Below, piece after piece: positions 31,592 to 42,502 of a DNA stretch of 64,000 nucleotides (its first letter is position 1; the number at the start of each line of letters is the position of its first letter). Both the position numbers and the translations under genes were made by a program. The stretch is from positions 496,001 through 560,000 of the forward strand of contig NC_134036.1 in assembly GCF_964204645.1 (NCBI RefSeq). The letters run 5' to 3'. The stretch comes from Tubulanus polymorphus (Eukaryota > Nemertea > Palaeonemertea > Tubulaniformes > Tubulanidae). Below the pieces are notes generated by a model, which did not search any database, was not told the origin of the DNA, and worked only from the letters and a program-made list of their open reading frames with translations.

Positions 31592-32942
31592 TCATTGAGC
31601 AGGATTCAGCAAACCGCTGTCCGGAGCCGAGTCCCAGATTATCTTCTGTATGTCCCTGAATTTAGGATGTTTAGCATTGCGACACAATCCCAGTATCATA
31701 CTCTCGCTCGTCGTTAGGAAGGCTCCGGCATCTTTCATTCTGTCGAACGCATATTTCCTGCAAATATAAAAATGTAGTTTAAGGCTAAACAAAAATGATA
31801 CCTTGTTTCTTCGCAGCGGCCGGGTCATTTTCGTAAAATATGATAAAATTTGTAAACAGTTCATTTCTATAGCGGCCGGGTCTGTTATGGTAAAATTGAT
31901 CACGATTTAAAAAAAGGTAGGTTAGAGTAGATAGACGGCCGGGTCAATATTTAAGCTCAGCAGAGCGGAGAAACAAGGTATCAATTATTTTAGCCTAATC
32001 TAGGTCATGCACGATTGACTTTAGCCTCGATAATGGAATCAATAACTACTTGTACATTGTCCCCAATAAACAATTAGTGTCTCATGATAACGAACTATGG
32101 TTAACACGCTACAAGGAGCTACACTGAATAACATATCTGGGAAGGGGTGAGGCTTTAGGTCCAGGTCGTGCCAATACAAACCTGTCGACTAATGATCTTG
32201 AAGATGATGCATCTACCACTATATGAACTTGATAGTTATTTTCCAGTAAATCGAGAGCAGTTTGTTGAATGCAAGCTTGAGTTTCTATACCGCATAATAT
32301 CACCTGATTGCGATCTGTATTGAAGAAAATGTTATAAAACAGTCAAAATCCTACAACATACGCTTTTCAGTTACTTTGCGCCTGCTGCAGACCTGCCCTA
32401 TGCAGTGTTACAACCTTTGTGTCGTTCAAGGAACTCTTTGATTTCAGGTGTCATCATAGAGAATTGAGTTTTTGGTATGATCTTTTCACTTTCGATGCCT
32501 AATTCCGCCACAGTGACTCCTAAACCTACAATCAAGATTTAATGTTCATCATCGTCCACGGACTGAGCCGAGCCACTTCAATCCGAATAAGCATTACACC
32601 GCAGAGGTGTACAAAAACTGTTTAAAGAATATTAAAATTCAAATCACACAGCGGAGCTATACCCATTAAATTAGGGGATTATCCGTCATCGTCACCTTAA
32701 AGGGGATTCCATATATATATATATACCAGTTGGGCTAGGGGGACTGTAATGGTGTTACCTTTTGGGTACTGTTCTGTCACTATAACAGGGATGTCAAGGT
32801 GTCTCGCAGTTCTCAATACACGGTTCGACACTTCTACAATCTGCGCAAAATACTTCACCGTCGGTCGAAACTTTTCTTGCATATCACAAAGAAATAACAA
32901 GGATTTATCCAACACAACCTTCCCAATCCTGTTAGCAGCCAT
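31592..32942 (-). CDS. ISOC2: Isochorismatase domain-containing protein (ISOC1/2 type)
   Basis: A small cysteine-hydrolase-fold protein whose cellular substrate is not established in animals. Coding exons read downward: 32759-32942, 32415-32525, 32182-32314 and 31592-31757, 594 nt, 197 aa; human ISOC2 is 205 aa. Segments match the family in order: [14 protein letters not shown] with Asp20, [23 protein letters not shown] with Lys80, [20 protein letters not shown] with the nucleophile position Cys113, [24 protein letters not shown] and APDSGLL. The Asp-Lys-Cys set is intact, so the protein is probably catalytic. The start is the first ATG of the frame, just after a promoter-like GC-rich stretch. 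A minus-strand AATAAA lies at 31501-31506, 86 bp past the stop. ISOC1 is a possible alternative assignment. Confidence 0.93.
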
Positions 32943-33002
32943 TTTGCCGTACCGTGCTGCCGCCCGTTAATGACGTTAAAGTCGTGAACTAATCACGCGT
33001 CG

Positions 33003-33010
33003 TGACGTCA
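33003..33010. promoter_or_regulatory. CRE palindrome upstream of the ISOC gene
   Basis: A full TGACGTCA, the CREB/ATF site, lies 60 bp upstream of the ISOC start codon in a locally GC/CpG-rich patch (CGCGTCG, CCCGCGC). Its position close to a start codon makes it a plausible core promoter element; binding is inferred. Confidence 0.5.
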
Positions 33011-33680
33011 CTCTTCCCGCGCTCAGCGTATATCCATGTCATTCAAACGCATATGCTGATCCGCGGCAGCTGATGAGGTGAGCGCTTTTATAGTCTTTTT
33101 TAAAATCCTAATTCAGATTCCTATTTTTTGTAACCTTTAACTTGAATTCCAACGAACAAGTGGCCACGAAGTTGCCAAGATACAGCAACAATAGAATAGC
33201 TGACCGGTTTGTATAGAAGTTGCTGAGTCAACTCGGGGACTGACCACTGTAAATGTTACCTAGAAACGGCAACAATCGAGCAGAAATCGATCCCGGAAAT
33301 TGATGCATGAATATTTTCAAAATTTGGAAAGGTCTGCCGCGCAATAGCGAGCCCGGATATCATGGCGTCCCACGTTTTGGAGAAAGACTATCATAATGTG
33401 AAGATTAGGAACTGACTCAGTAAAACGTTTCTTACATCAACAGATCAGGAAATGCGGCAACAAGCTGCAACGTTTTGTGCGAGTCAAATTTAACGAGGCG
33501 TTTAAAACGATACGTGCCGAACACCGTTTTATGGTACAGAATATACACGTATAGAATGAGAGGAAATTTCAACGCTGTAATTTACGAGAAACCTGGAAAT
33601 AATTTGTATTATGGTGAAACCCGAGTAAATGCAGCAACTACTGAGGTGGAAATAGAGGGGAGAGAGAGAGGCAGAACCAA

Positions 33681-33723
<43 letters not shown>

Positions 33724-35321
33724 GTCGAAATTACAGTTCTCTGATTAGCTTTTACGACCGTAATCATTAGAAAATGGGAATTATCGTGTCACTTGAGGAA
33801 TGGCGAAATCGCAGTAAATAAAGAACAACTATAGCGGAAATATTCAACCGAGGGAATTAGATCTTTGAACGGCTCGTAATGAGGAGGAGAATTTCACTTT
33901 TACTGCACTAACTGACCGCTGAATCATCAACAATACTCGACTGACCCATCATGTGGAAGTTGCTAAGATACACGCATACCAGTTTAGGAATGTTATTTGA
34001 TGCTGTTTAGTGAAAATGGTGACTCGAAAGAATGTTTCATTTTTTCACACCAAATCAATTATAGTCCGTGTTTGGCTAAGTGATTCTTCAATCATTCAAG
34101 ATGGTGGTGAGATCGAAGATGTTTGGACGCTGCAGAACGGAGTGAAGTGTATCATAAGATCTCGCATTCGATCAGATCCGTCACTTTCCACTACATCGAA
34201 CTGTCCCGCGATTGAGATTATGAAGTCAGGAGCCATCATAATACAATACAACTGACGAGTCGTAAAAGCGATTAATTATATCTGGGGTGACTGTAATAGC
34301 GACTATGACTCATCCCCGAACAGACCGGGAGAGATTTTATTGCACGGATACCCGGCGTTACTATGAACATTTGACCATATGCAATATTTGCTTTGAACAA
34401 ACTTACACATTTGGGCCGATAGTTGGTATCAATTGGGGCAATATGAAACTGAGAATGTCAGATAATGATCAGCTCTTCTGATAGGCTATTCATTTGACAA
34501 CCGTTCGCCATGACTGGTCACCGCTCAGTAGGTCACCACATTGACCAAATAAACTCTTAGACCTACAACATGGTTTCGTGGTCTAGTGGTCAGCGCGCTG
34601 TCGTGGCACGCCAGGGTTCCCGGGTTCGAATCCAGCGCTCTCTGTGGCGTCTGGTAATTTTGGACAACATCCCTATCCTAACAGAACTCCGATCCGTCCG
34701 ATCCGGGCCCGAAATATTCTTTTTCATAAAAAATACTGCAGTTTCGATGTAAATAGAAACATCTTTTAGAGAATCATCTTTAGATTGACAGGGAACGATA
34801 TAGAATGCGTTTTAAGTGTCTGAACCACTCTGCTCGATAACAGTTTGTTTATGATCTAAAATACTCTTATAAACCTTGTATTACATAAACGAGATACCAG
34901 TCGGTAACCGACTCACTGGGGGAGAGAAAAAACGGCATCTCTCTCAACAGTTCGACTTCATAGAATTATAATTAGCTACCGGTATGTATAACACTATAGT
35001 GTTTACTGCGGCGTGGGAACTTCAGGAATGATGTTTCATTCTATTATCACATGATCACTACTCGTCTCTTGTATAATACTTATGTATCACAAGAAAATAC
35101 TGTATTCATAGTAAACTGAGTGGAGATATCGGTGAAGATATTTGAGATCGAGAGAGTAAAGAAATTCCTACGCATGATGTAAATTCACGGGTTAACTCGG
35201 CGCTACACTCGGTGAACTCCATCACCCCGGGACTCAGAATAATAAATAGAACAAACTTGTTCCTCTATTTTTAGGATGACTTCAAATCCGTACACATCGA
35301 GTTGAGGATCTCTAACCGATC
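33011..35321. other. Intergenic region between ISOC and LHFPL2
   Basis: 33685-33722 is an ATC/CAT microsatellite of about 12 units. A SINE head lies at 34571. A possible 5' UTR splice acceptor for LHFPL2 is at 35274 (CTATTTTTAG), giving a UTR exon start at 35275. The frames at 33475, 34010 and 34287 show no domain and weak coding character. I see no gene here. Confidence 0.65.
34571..34740 (+). mobile_element. tRNA-derived SINE head
   Basis: The A box TGGTCTAGTGG (34579-34589) and B box GGTTCGAATCC (34623-34633) both match the pol III internal promoter exactly, 33 bp apart, as in a tRNA gene. However, the acceptor and T stems do not pair, so it is not a functional tRNA. The following non-tRNA body is C/T rich. 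A SINE or tRNA pseudogene is the best reading. Confidence 0.6.
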
Positions 35322-36426
35322 ATGTGTTTCGTCGTGGTCACGTGTCGTTCGTTGCTATGGACGCTGCTGACCCTCGTATCGACGCTGGTCATTGTTGCGT
35401 CGGTGATCACGCCTCAATGGCTGATCGGTCAAGCGCGTCGCGAGAACGTTAGGTACGGAACCACCTCGCCGACGGAAACCGGAGACGATGACGGCGTTTT
35501 CAGACCGACCCTCGGGATCTACAACCGCTGCACCAGGCTGCACATGTTCAACGATTACAGTACGAAAAACTGCGCCCCCTATGTGACTAAATTCACAATG
35601 ACAGACGATGAGTTCCCGCACGTTTGGAAGGCGGTTTTAATACTGTTTTGTTTGTCCGGTTTAATGTTAACATTCACAGTAATCACGGCAATCGTGAGTT
35701 TGTGTTTCCGTTCAATGTGCAAAAAAGACATCTTCACGTTAACCGGACTTCTACAAAGTTTATCAGGTAATGACTTCAGTGACATCCCCCCTGGGCAGAG
35801 TCCAGTGAAAAGTCCAATTCTTCAAATATCAAATTTAAGCCTAGAAATTTGAGCTTGATTCAATCAGTCAACTAATTCCTGTCAAGATATTCCGAAATTA
35901 AAAACAACCGATAATTTTGTAAAATATTCATGTAATATTTTCTCATTTTGAAGGTCTATTATTGATATTGGCTCTTGTGTTGTATCCAGCTGGTTGGGGT
36001 TCGATGAGGGTCCAGAGAGTATGCGGATTAGAATCTAGTCTTTACTACATGGGTAACTGTGATTTAGGTAAGACAATACAATTATCCAGATTTGGGGCCG
36101 TCAGTTGATGCTCGAAAGTTGGTAAAAAAGAGTCGGACAGTCACAGCTTTGAGTAATTCAGTCCGATTACCCCAGGGTCACAGGAACCACAAGTTAAATT
36201 TAACCAACTTTTGGCCAACTTGTCCTTGTTGTCATAGTTCAAAAGGTCGCTCATAGATGTCGCTTTTCGTTTTGTATTTCTAGGCTGGGCGTTCTACTCG
36301 TGTATAGGGGGCACTGTGTTGGTGATAATCTGCGCGATGTTGTCTATCCAGGCTTCAGCGGCCACTTCCAGCAGAAAGGTCGAAGAACAGATCATGCAAG
36401 GACGAAATCCGATTTGCGTTTTGTGA
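35322..36426 (+). CDS. LHFPL2: LHFPL2-like tetraspan membrane protein
   Basis: A member of the LHFP-like subfamily of four-pass membrane proteins related to claudins. Coding exons are 35322-35766, 35954-36067 and 36284-36426, 702 nt, 233 aa (human LHFPL2 is 228). The start [16 protein letters not shown] parallels the family's MCHVIVTCRSMLWTLL. Membrane segments: about 10-32, 104-128, 149-164 and 188-208. The first extracellular loop has TPQWLIG (33 to 36 region), GIYNRC and CAPYV; the third exon begins with conserved [13 protein letters not shown] and ends [21 protein letters not shown]. Both introns are phase 1. AATAAA at 36433-36438 lies just 6 bp past the stop. Function in this animal is unknown. 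Confidence 0.95.
36093..36225. mobile_element. M3-like element in LHFPL2 intron 2
   Basis: GGGGCCGTCAGTTGATGCTC and AAAGTTGGTAAAAAAGAG at one end, with TTTAACCAACTTTTGGCCAA at the other, form the inverted arms of the M3 family, more diverged than other copies. Confidence 0.6.
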
Positions 36427-36807
36427 ATTCAAAAATAAAAAACTTATAAAATCATAATAATATTTGAATTTATTGTATATGAATTAAATATGTACAAATT
36501 TAATTTGCAATTCTACGAATTCTAACAAATTGTAATCATTTAATGAATTACAATACCTTGATACAAATTCCGTCATGGGAATTTTTGTGTTTTATGTATG
36601 GATGTATTTTAACATTTTTCATGTTGACGTATTTTAGAAATTCATAGATTTTCACCCCTATAGGTGCAAGGGGTGTGAAGTATATACTGATTTTAATAAG
36701 TGTTGTGAACTGTATGGGACGTGTTCCTTTTTAAATGTTTGACATTTTGTTGCAGAAATTAATGAATAAATTTTGTCCGTGTCTCTCATGTCGAACTGTC
36801 TTCGGTT

Positions 36808-38014
36808 TTAGTGTTTATTTATGACAAAAAGGAAAACCATGATAAGGACGAGTCCGATGACCCACAAAGTGACACCGAGAGTGTAGGTAATTTTGGACCA
36901 AAGCAGGGCTTGTTTCGACGCCAGCAATGCACCGTAAGAATTCCCGATAGACCAGAGTCGCGTTACCTAAAATTGAGACAAGAGTATAGACGGTAGACTA
37001 GAACTATGGGGTCGGGTAATAGGGGGAGCACGTAGGCCCAGTTAATCAGCGTTACCTCAGCCGCCTTCATTATTGCAATAAGACCGGTAGGAAAGAAACA
37101 AAACACTGCTGATACAATAGTGAATATCATGTAATCATTAGGAGGTTTTCCTAGACCCTACAAAGTAATGGAAATATACATAGTTGAGGTAACAAATGAA
37201 AGAGGTCACTCTAATCAGTGAGATGTGGAAAGAGGTCACACTGCCCAGTAAGGAGAGACGTATATAGATGTAGTGACAATGACGTCACACCGTCCAGTAT
37301 AACTAATACTATTTTTGTATAGATGAAATCTTGTCGTGGTCAACGAAGGGAGTGACCCATATTGATATTCTCTATATATGGATATATCTTACCGGATCGT
37401 TTATAGAGACAGCCCTAGTAGGGATCTGCCTATCGTCGTATCCGATACCGTACACTGGAGCTGGTCCGCCTATAGGACTGAACGCGTCCGGTGCTGGGAT
37501 TAAATCACCAGTATTTCCTTGATAAACACCTGTAGGATATATTATAGTGAATGTAAGTAGAATTTATCATTATTGAGTCTGTTATCCTTGTTTCGAGAAT
37601 AAACCCATCAAATTGAAAGGTTTTCCAAAAGTATCATATAGAAATACTTCGGGAATATTACAAGTATGAATTGATAGTTCTGGTTTTCAAAAATTTGAAA
37701 TTTAGTTCTTGAAGAAATATCAATATGAAATTGAGAGGTTTCGAGAATAGTATAGAAAGTTGATAATTGTTTGAGAATATGATTTCAAATTGAAAGGTTC
37801 GGTTGCAATAATCGGTTTGCTGGAGTTAACATCAGGGTTTACCTTTAGGAGTTAAAAGTTGCGCGTCTCCAGAGTTTATGTAGTGTATTTGTGTCTAAGG
37901 AAATCATTGGTTTCACTTTCGTGGTTTCTTACCTTCACAATTATGTCTTTGTGCCTTTAAAGAGGTTTATTCGCGAATATGCTAGAAATCAATATAGTTC
38001 TACGTACCTGACAT
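36808..38014 (-). CDS. CD225/dispanin family small membrane protein
   Basis: CD225 proteins (IFITM, PRRT, SynDIG relatives) carry an intramembrane helix plus a C-terminal transmembrane helix and act in membrane fusion or vesicle traffic. Exons downward: 38008-38014, 37393-37529, 37056-37157, 36808-36966; 405 nt, 134 aa. The first coding exon is just ATGTCAG. A Pro/Gly-rich N-terminus leads to GKPPNDYMIF (51-60), the family hallmark; the intramembrane segment is about 57-79 with CFFPTG; the loop has GALLASKQALLWSK; the membrane helix is about 110-131 (TLGVTLWVIGLVLIMVFLFV), ending INKH. Frames join cleanly with good GT-AG sites. I cannot assign an orthologous subgroup. Its small size resembles IFITM, but invertebrate dispanins are a separate branch. 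It is convergent with LHFPL2. Confidence 0.88.
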
Positions 38015-39414
38015 ATTACTGTATTAATATCCAAACTTATGAAAAAGTGTAAAGACTTTTCTACGCAGAGTTCTATCCGTTTTCATTCTAGCCTTACATT
38101 TCCGTACTGAGCGAATATAGTTTTATCACGAATTGCTTACACTGAAAGGTTACAGAACACATATCGCTATATAGATAACAGTGCTCGTATCAAACTGTAT
38201 ATCTTACAAAACACTGCTCTTTATACTGTGCGTAATTCTCCCCCCCCCTTTTTTAGTGCCTGGCCTCAATCGATCGTGGTTTTTAGCAGTAAGCAAAAGT
38301 AAACATTTTTCAGCACTTAAGTTCGGATAAAGTAGTAAATTACACCAATGCTAGACATTGTAATGACTCATTAAGGTTTACTGCCGAAACCACCCGCGCC
38401 GTATCGGATACAAAATAAACATCGTTATCTAAAATCGTAGTTTACAAGAATCAAGTGTCACAGTGGTCCGTATTAATTGGACGCAAAAATTAATATATTT
38501 TGAGAGTAAATGTGCTAATATTTTAGTTCGCGTATATTCCGCTATCGTTATTCATTGGGGCAGCACTGAACGGTTGAGATTTAACAGAGCCTCGGCATTC
38601 TACTGTGGCATGCGAGGAATACTGATACTTTTCTAAGTTCAATTAGATTCATCAATAAAGACTAGTTTGTTTTTGATAAAAATCGTTTCAATGTTACAGC
38701 TTAATCTAAGGGTAATCTGCTTTTTAAAATGGATTTTAAGCCGCTTTTAAAAAGAACTCTTTTCTAAGCGTAATGTATTAGCACTCGGTAAAGCGCCAAA
38801 CTCACATGCCACAGAAAGAATCTCAATTAAATTGAATTTTATTTCCGATGTTTATCAGACCATAATTCATGATAATCAATATTTTACGCACAGTATTTTT
38901 CACTTTCCCCGGGTTTAAGGGACCACTAAATCTCGTGATCTCTAAAAATCTCTAGTGATGTTTGCTTGACTTTATTTCGATCAATACTATTCTTTTACTC
39001 TGGTGGCATCAAAAATACTTGAAACATCAAAAATAAAATCAAACGAATCGATATTTAAATGGGATTAAATTTCATTTATTTTTTTTTTCGATAATTTTCA
39101 TAACAACACAATTACCGGGTATATCGTAATAAAAGGGAACACAAATAAATATCAATATCGTTATCGTAACACCACCGCAGAAAAGGGGCGATAATTGTAG
39201 TAAAGACTGAGGATAAGAATGAAGAGGATGATAATAGATTAAGAGATGCGTGGTACAATGTGTGTGTGGTCCCCTTAATGCTCGATTCATTGTTTACAAC
39301 ACAAAGATTTAACTAACATTTAGATTCAGAATTATTATGCTTTTAAAATGAAACTGTGAAAATTGAAGGTTGCTAAAATCTATCGGCTTCGTTTGTTTAC
39401 CACTCGACATGAAG

Positions 39415-39680
39415 CAAGGACCCAAGTCCAAAAGTCCAAAACTGGTCTTAAATCTAATGACAGGTCTTAACTTGTTTGATAAATATTGTAGCCGCAGAAT
39501 GTAAATAGATAGGCTTAGACCGGTCTTAAATCTGTAAGTCATGTCTGCGTAATTGAACTATGCAGTCAGTGGCATAGTCACAAATTAAACAAGTCTTAAA
39601 GACAGTCTTAGTTGTATCGTCAATCTAAGAACTACTAATCAGCCTTATGACTCAAGACCTTAATCTATAAACTGAGCCTT
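39415..39680. mobile_element. Diverged M2-related palindromic sequence
   Basis: Repeated GGTCTTAA and TTAAGAC words and a GCATAGTC motif in the M2 arrangement, but longer and more decayed. It is the only structure I recognise in this stretch. A 77-codon minus-strand frame here is explained by it. Confidence 0.55.
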
Positions 39681-40284
39681 GTTTTCTAAAATGGAAAAAA
39701 ACCTGTTACATGTTGTCATCATTCAGTAATCCTAAAAATCTGTGTTTATCAAAATCTCAGCATTTTTCTATCATCTATAAATCAGTGGAATGTTGTTACA
39801 CAATTCATTAAAACAATTTCACAATACGACGACAAATTCTGCGAGCATTCACCAGATAAATGCTTCTTTACATTCTTCAGTTGTTTATGATATGCATTTG
39901 AAATAATGACTAAACGTGACTAAATGACTAATAGAGCCTTGCGTATCAGACAGTAACCCTTCAGCTTCGGCAGCCGATTTTTAGTCACTTTAGTTTAAAG
40001 CTGTTTTTGACAATGACGACTAGTTTTCTTTAACGTGACCCCTCCTTTAAGTGACCATCGGCAGTCATACTCCGCCACGAGTACCCATTACGAGTACCCT
40101 TCATATGAGTAACCATTCGGATACTACTGACCTCAGGCTCATGACACTAGACTACCTCAATAGAGACAACATAGATTTTCCTAATCCAGCAAGCACTGTT
40201 AAATATGATACAAGTTAACATTTTACTTTTGCTTTAAATGATTTGACTTTAGTCAAATTTAACTAAAAACATTGGAACCAGGTC

Positions 40285-40460
40285 GACTGAAAGGTCATAT
40301 GACCGGCCGGAGTAGTCCTTAAACTGACTCAATCAAAGGATCTTATGACTGACAGGAGGAGTCCTTAAACTGACTCAATCAAAGGATCTTATGACTGACA
40401 GGAGGAGTCCTCAAACTGACTCAATCAAAGGATCTTATGACTGCCAGGAGGAGTCCTATA
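40285..40460. repeat. 46-bp tandem repeat
   Basis: Three full units and a partial of GACTGACAGGAGGAGTCCTT plus AAACTGACTCAATCAAAGGA; the unit includes AGGAGTCCT, a short palindrome. Confidence 0.85.
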
Positions 40461-41139
40461 TACTGATCGCCCTTTTTTGACACAGAGGAAAATACAGAAT
40501 TATCAACTAATTAGAACAATAAAACATTAAAATTATTGAAATGAATTTACAATCATACAACCAATCCACAATCAATTCATAACCAATCGACAATCAATTC
40601 TGAACTTATCTACGATCATTTCTTGAAAGAAACGATTAGTAACAAGTTAACAGATTTAAATCTATCTAAATATTTTAAAAATTCGTCAAACCATTTCATA
40701 AGCCAAGAACAGATGAACAAAATCAACTCAAATCAGTCGAATTATTGATTCTGATTCTCTTGAATTATATCTAATCATTCATTCATTCATAGAATTATTT
40801 TGTATTCATCGATAAAATCACAACAGAATTTACACACTTTCAGACCATCAAAACTACACTAAAACATTGTCGATATCAGTATTAATATTATCATTATTAT
40901 TACAATTATCATAATTATCGAAATACTAGCTTTGGCAACGTGAATATTAAAATCGATTATAATTATAATATTGCATCGAAGAAAATCACCTCAGTTTAAT
41001 TTTCACACTTGTGTTACACTTCATAGTTCTGAAATTCATTTAATCCAATCAAAACCTAGTCATTTTCCAGCCGATAGGTATATAGACACTATGAGTTTAA
41101 TAACTAAGAAAGGGTTTCAATGTTTTTGCTAGGAATCCT

Positions 41140-41280
41140 GGGGCCAGTTGCACAGTCGTGACTTAAGTCAAAAAGTGGTCTTAAATCTTAAGACCGGTCT
41201 TAAGTTGTTAGATTGGCTATAGAACTTAGTTGGTCTTAGACTGGTCTTAAGTCTAAGCCATGACTATGCAACCGGCCCCT
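41140..41280. mobile_element. MITE family M2, copy 2
   Basis: It is nearly identical in layout to the 5506 copy, from GGGGCCAGTTGCACAGTCGT to ACTATGCAACCGGCCCCT. It abuts the M1 copy that starts at 41281, so three elements form a stack here. Confidence 0.82.
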
Positions 41281-41732
41281 GGGCTGGGTTTCATAGATGT
41301 GGAAGAAAGAAAGTCCCTGGGAACATTTTGAAATTCATTAGTTATAACCATGGTTTCTCATTGTTACTATGGTGCTTGTCATCCAGATTGAAGATTTACC
41401 CCTAGGGATAACTTTCATACTCAGTCTATTAACCCTTTCAGTGCTGACTAATTAATACCCTATAGTGCTGAAGATAATTTGAAAATTCTGAAAATTTCCA
41501 CCCTAGTGTGTTCAATAACAGGAATACCGCTATAGTGCGTCTACACTGCCGTGCGGTGTATCGTTAGTAACTAATATTTCACAATGTTTAACAGGTGCTG
41601 CCATCTTTCAATAGAGATAATTAGTAATTACTAATTAAATCAATACACCGCAGTGTGGTGTACTAGCAAAATCCTTCACTGATTTGTACACCGCACTGCG
41701 GTGTAGACGCACTGAAAGGGTTAAACCGGGCC
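41281..41732. mobile_element. MITE family M1 copy interrupted by a nested element
   Basis: It starts GGGCTGGGTTTCATAGATGT directly after an M2 copy, runs through the usual M1 interior to ACTCAGTCTAT, is interrupted at 41429-41724, and resumes as AACCGGGCC. The split position is precise because intact copies read TCTATGAAACCGGG. Confidence 0.82.
41429..41724. mobile_element. piggyBac-like MITE, nested in M1
   Basis: A 296-bp segment is bounded by TTAA on both sides, with terminal inverted repeats CCCTTTCAGTGC and GCACTGAAAGGG. A second long inverted pair (AGTGCGTCTACACTG... against ...GGTGTAGACGCACT) lies inside. TTAA target duplication with CCC termini is the signature of the piggyBac superfamily. 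There is no transposase frame, so it would be mobilised in trans. It post-dates the host M1 copy. Confidence 0.82.
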
Positions 41733-42204
41733 ATGAAGTTTCACTGGAGATATTTCTAAAGCGTGCGTAAGCATAGATTCAAAAGCATCATTATTCTATA
41801 TCATATTTAAAAAGATATGTTTTAAGTTACCGCGTTTGAAGTAGAGAATTGTGGGTTATACCTAATACATACTGTGACTAGTTTTATGTCTTAATACAGG
41901 TATCAATCTGCAGTTGACGCCCGACAAACTGAGCTTGTATTCCGGCAACCTTTCATTACCGATCGTTCCCAACTTCACCTGAGAATTTCTAATTGAAAAT
42001 ACACTACAAACACCAGATATTAGATATTTCATCAGCACACTTTCAAAAACTGATTGTCCACACTTCAAATGTGTTCAGAACTTCACCTGAGATATTTTTA
42101 ATTGAAAATGAACTTCCAACACCAGATATTAGACATTTTATCAACACACGTCAAAAACTGATCATCACTTGGTATATGGTTTGAGAGAGTGAGGGTTTCA
42201 GGCA

Positions 42205-42362
42205 GCGTGGGGGGTAGTTCCAGGCTATAGGAGGGTAGTTCCCAATCCAGACTATAGGAGGGTAGTTCCAGGCTATAGGAGGGTAGTTCCCAATCCAGAC
42301 TATAGGAGGGTAGTTCCAGGCTATAGGAGGGTAGTTCCCAATCCAGGCTATAGGAGGGGCAT
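42205..42362. repeat. 48-bp tandem repeat beside the CPT1 3' end
   Basis: About three units of GGGTAGTTCCCAATCCAGAC plus TATAGGAGGGTAGTTCCAGG. It would lie beyond the predicted CPT1 polyadenylation site, or in the 3' UTR if a more distal site is used. Confidence 0.85.
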
Positions 42363-42502
42363 TCCAGGCAATAATGGGGGGAGAGTGCCAGGCTGCAGAT
42401 TGATAGATGTATATAGGTCATGACTACATTCACATGTTGACACCTGAGTTGAATTCGTTCATTGAAAATGTTTTATTTTTAGAACGCACTGTAGTTTTTT
42501 GA

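Larger units (their letters stand above)
38015..42502. other. Gene-poor region between the CD225 gene and CPT1
   Basis: 40290-40460 is a 46-bp tandem repeat (GACTGACAGGAGGAGTCCTT unit, about 3.5 copies). The 41140-41732 element stack is described separately. 42210-42362 is a 48-bp repeat. Short frames at 39072 and 39309 on the minus strand and at 41862-42184 show no domain. A minus-strand AATAAA at 42472-42477 is a likely CPT1 polyadenylation signal, about 26 bp past its stop. Confidence 0.7.

Noticed and set aside
33475-33744. 89-codon frame ending in poly-isoleucine
   Set aside because: The end is an ATC microsatellite and the rest has no recognisable domain or splice partners.
34571-34643. 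Intact tRNA gene
   Set aside because: A and B boxes are perfect, but the acceptor and T stems do not pair and no sensible anticodon arm forms.
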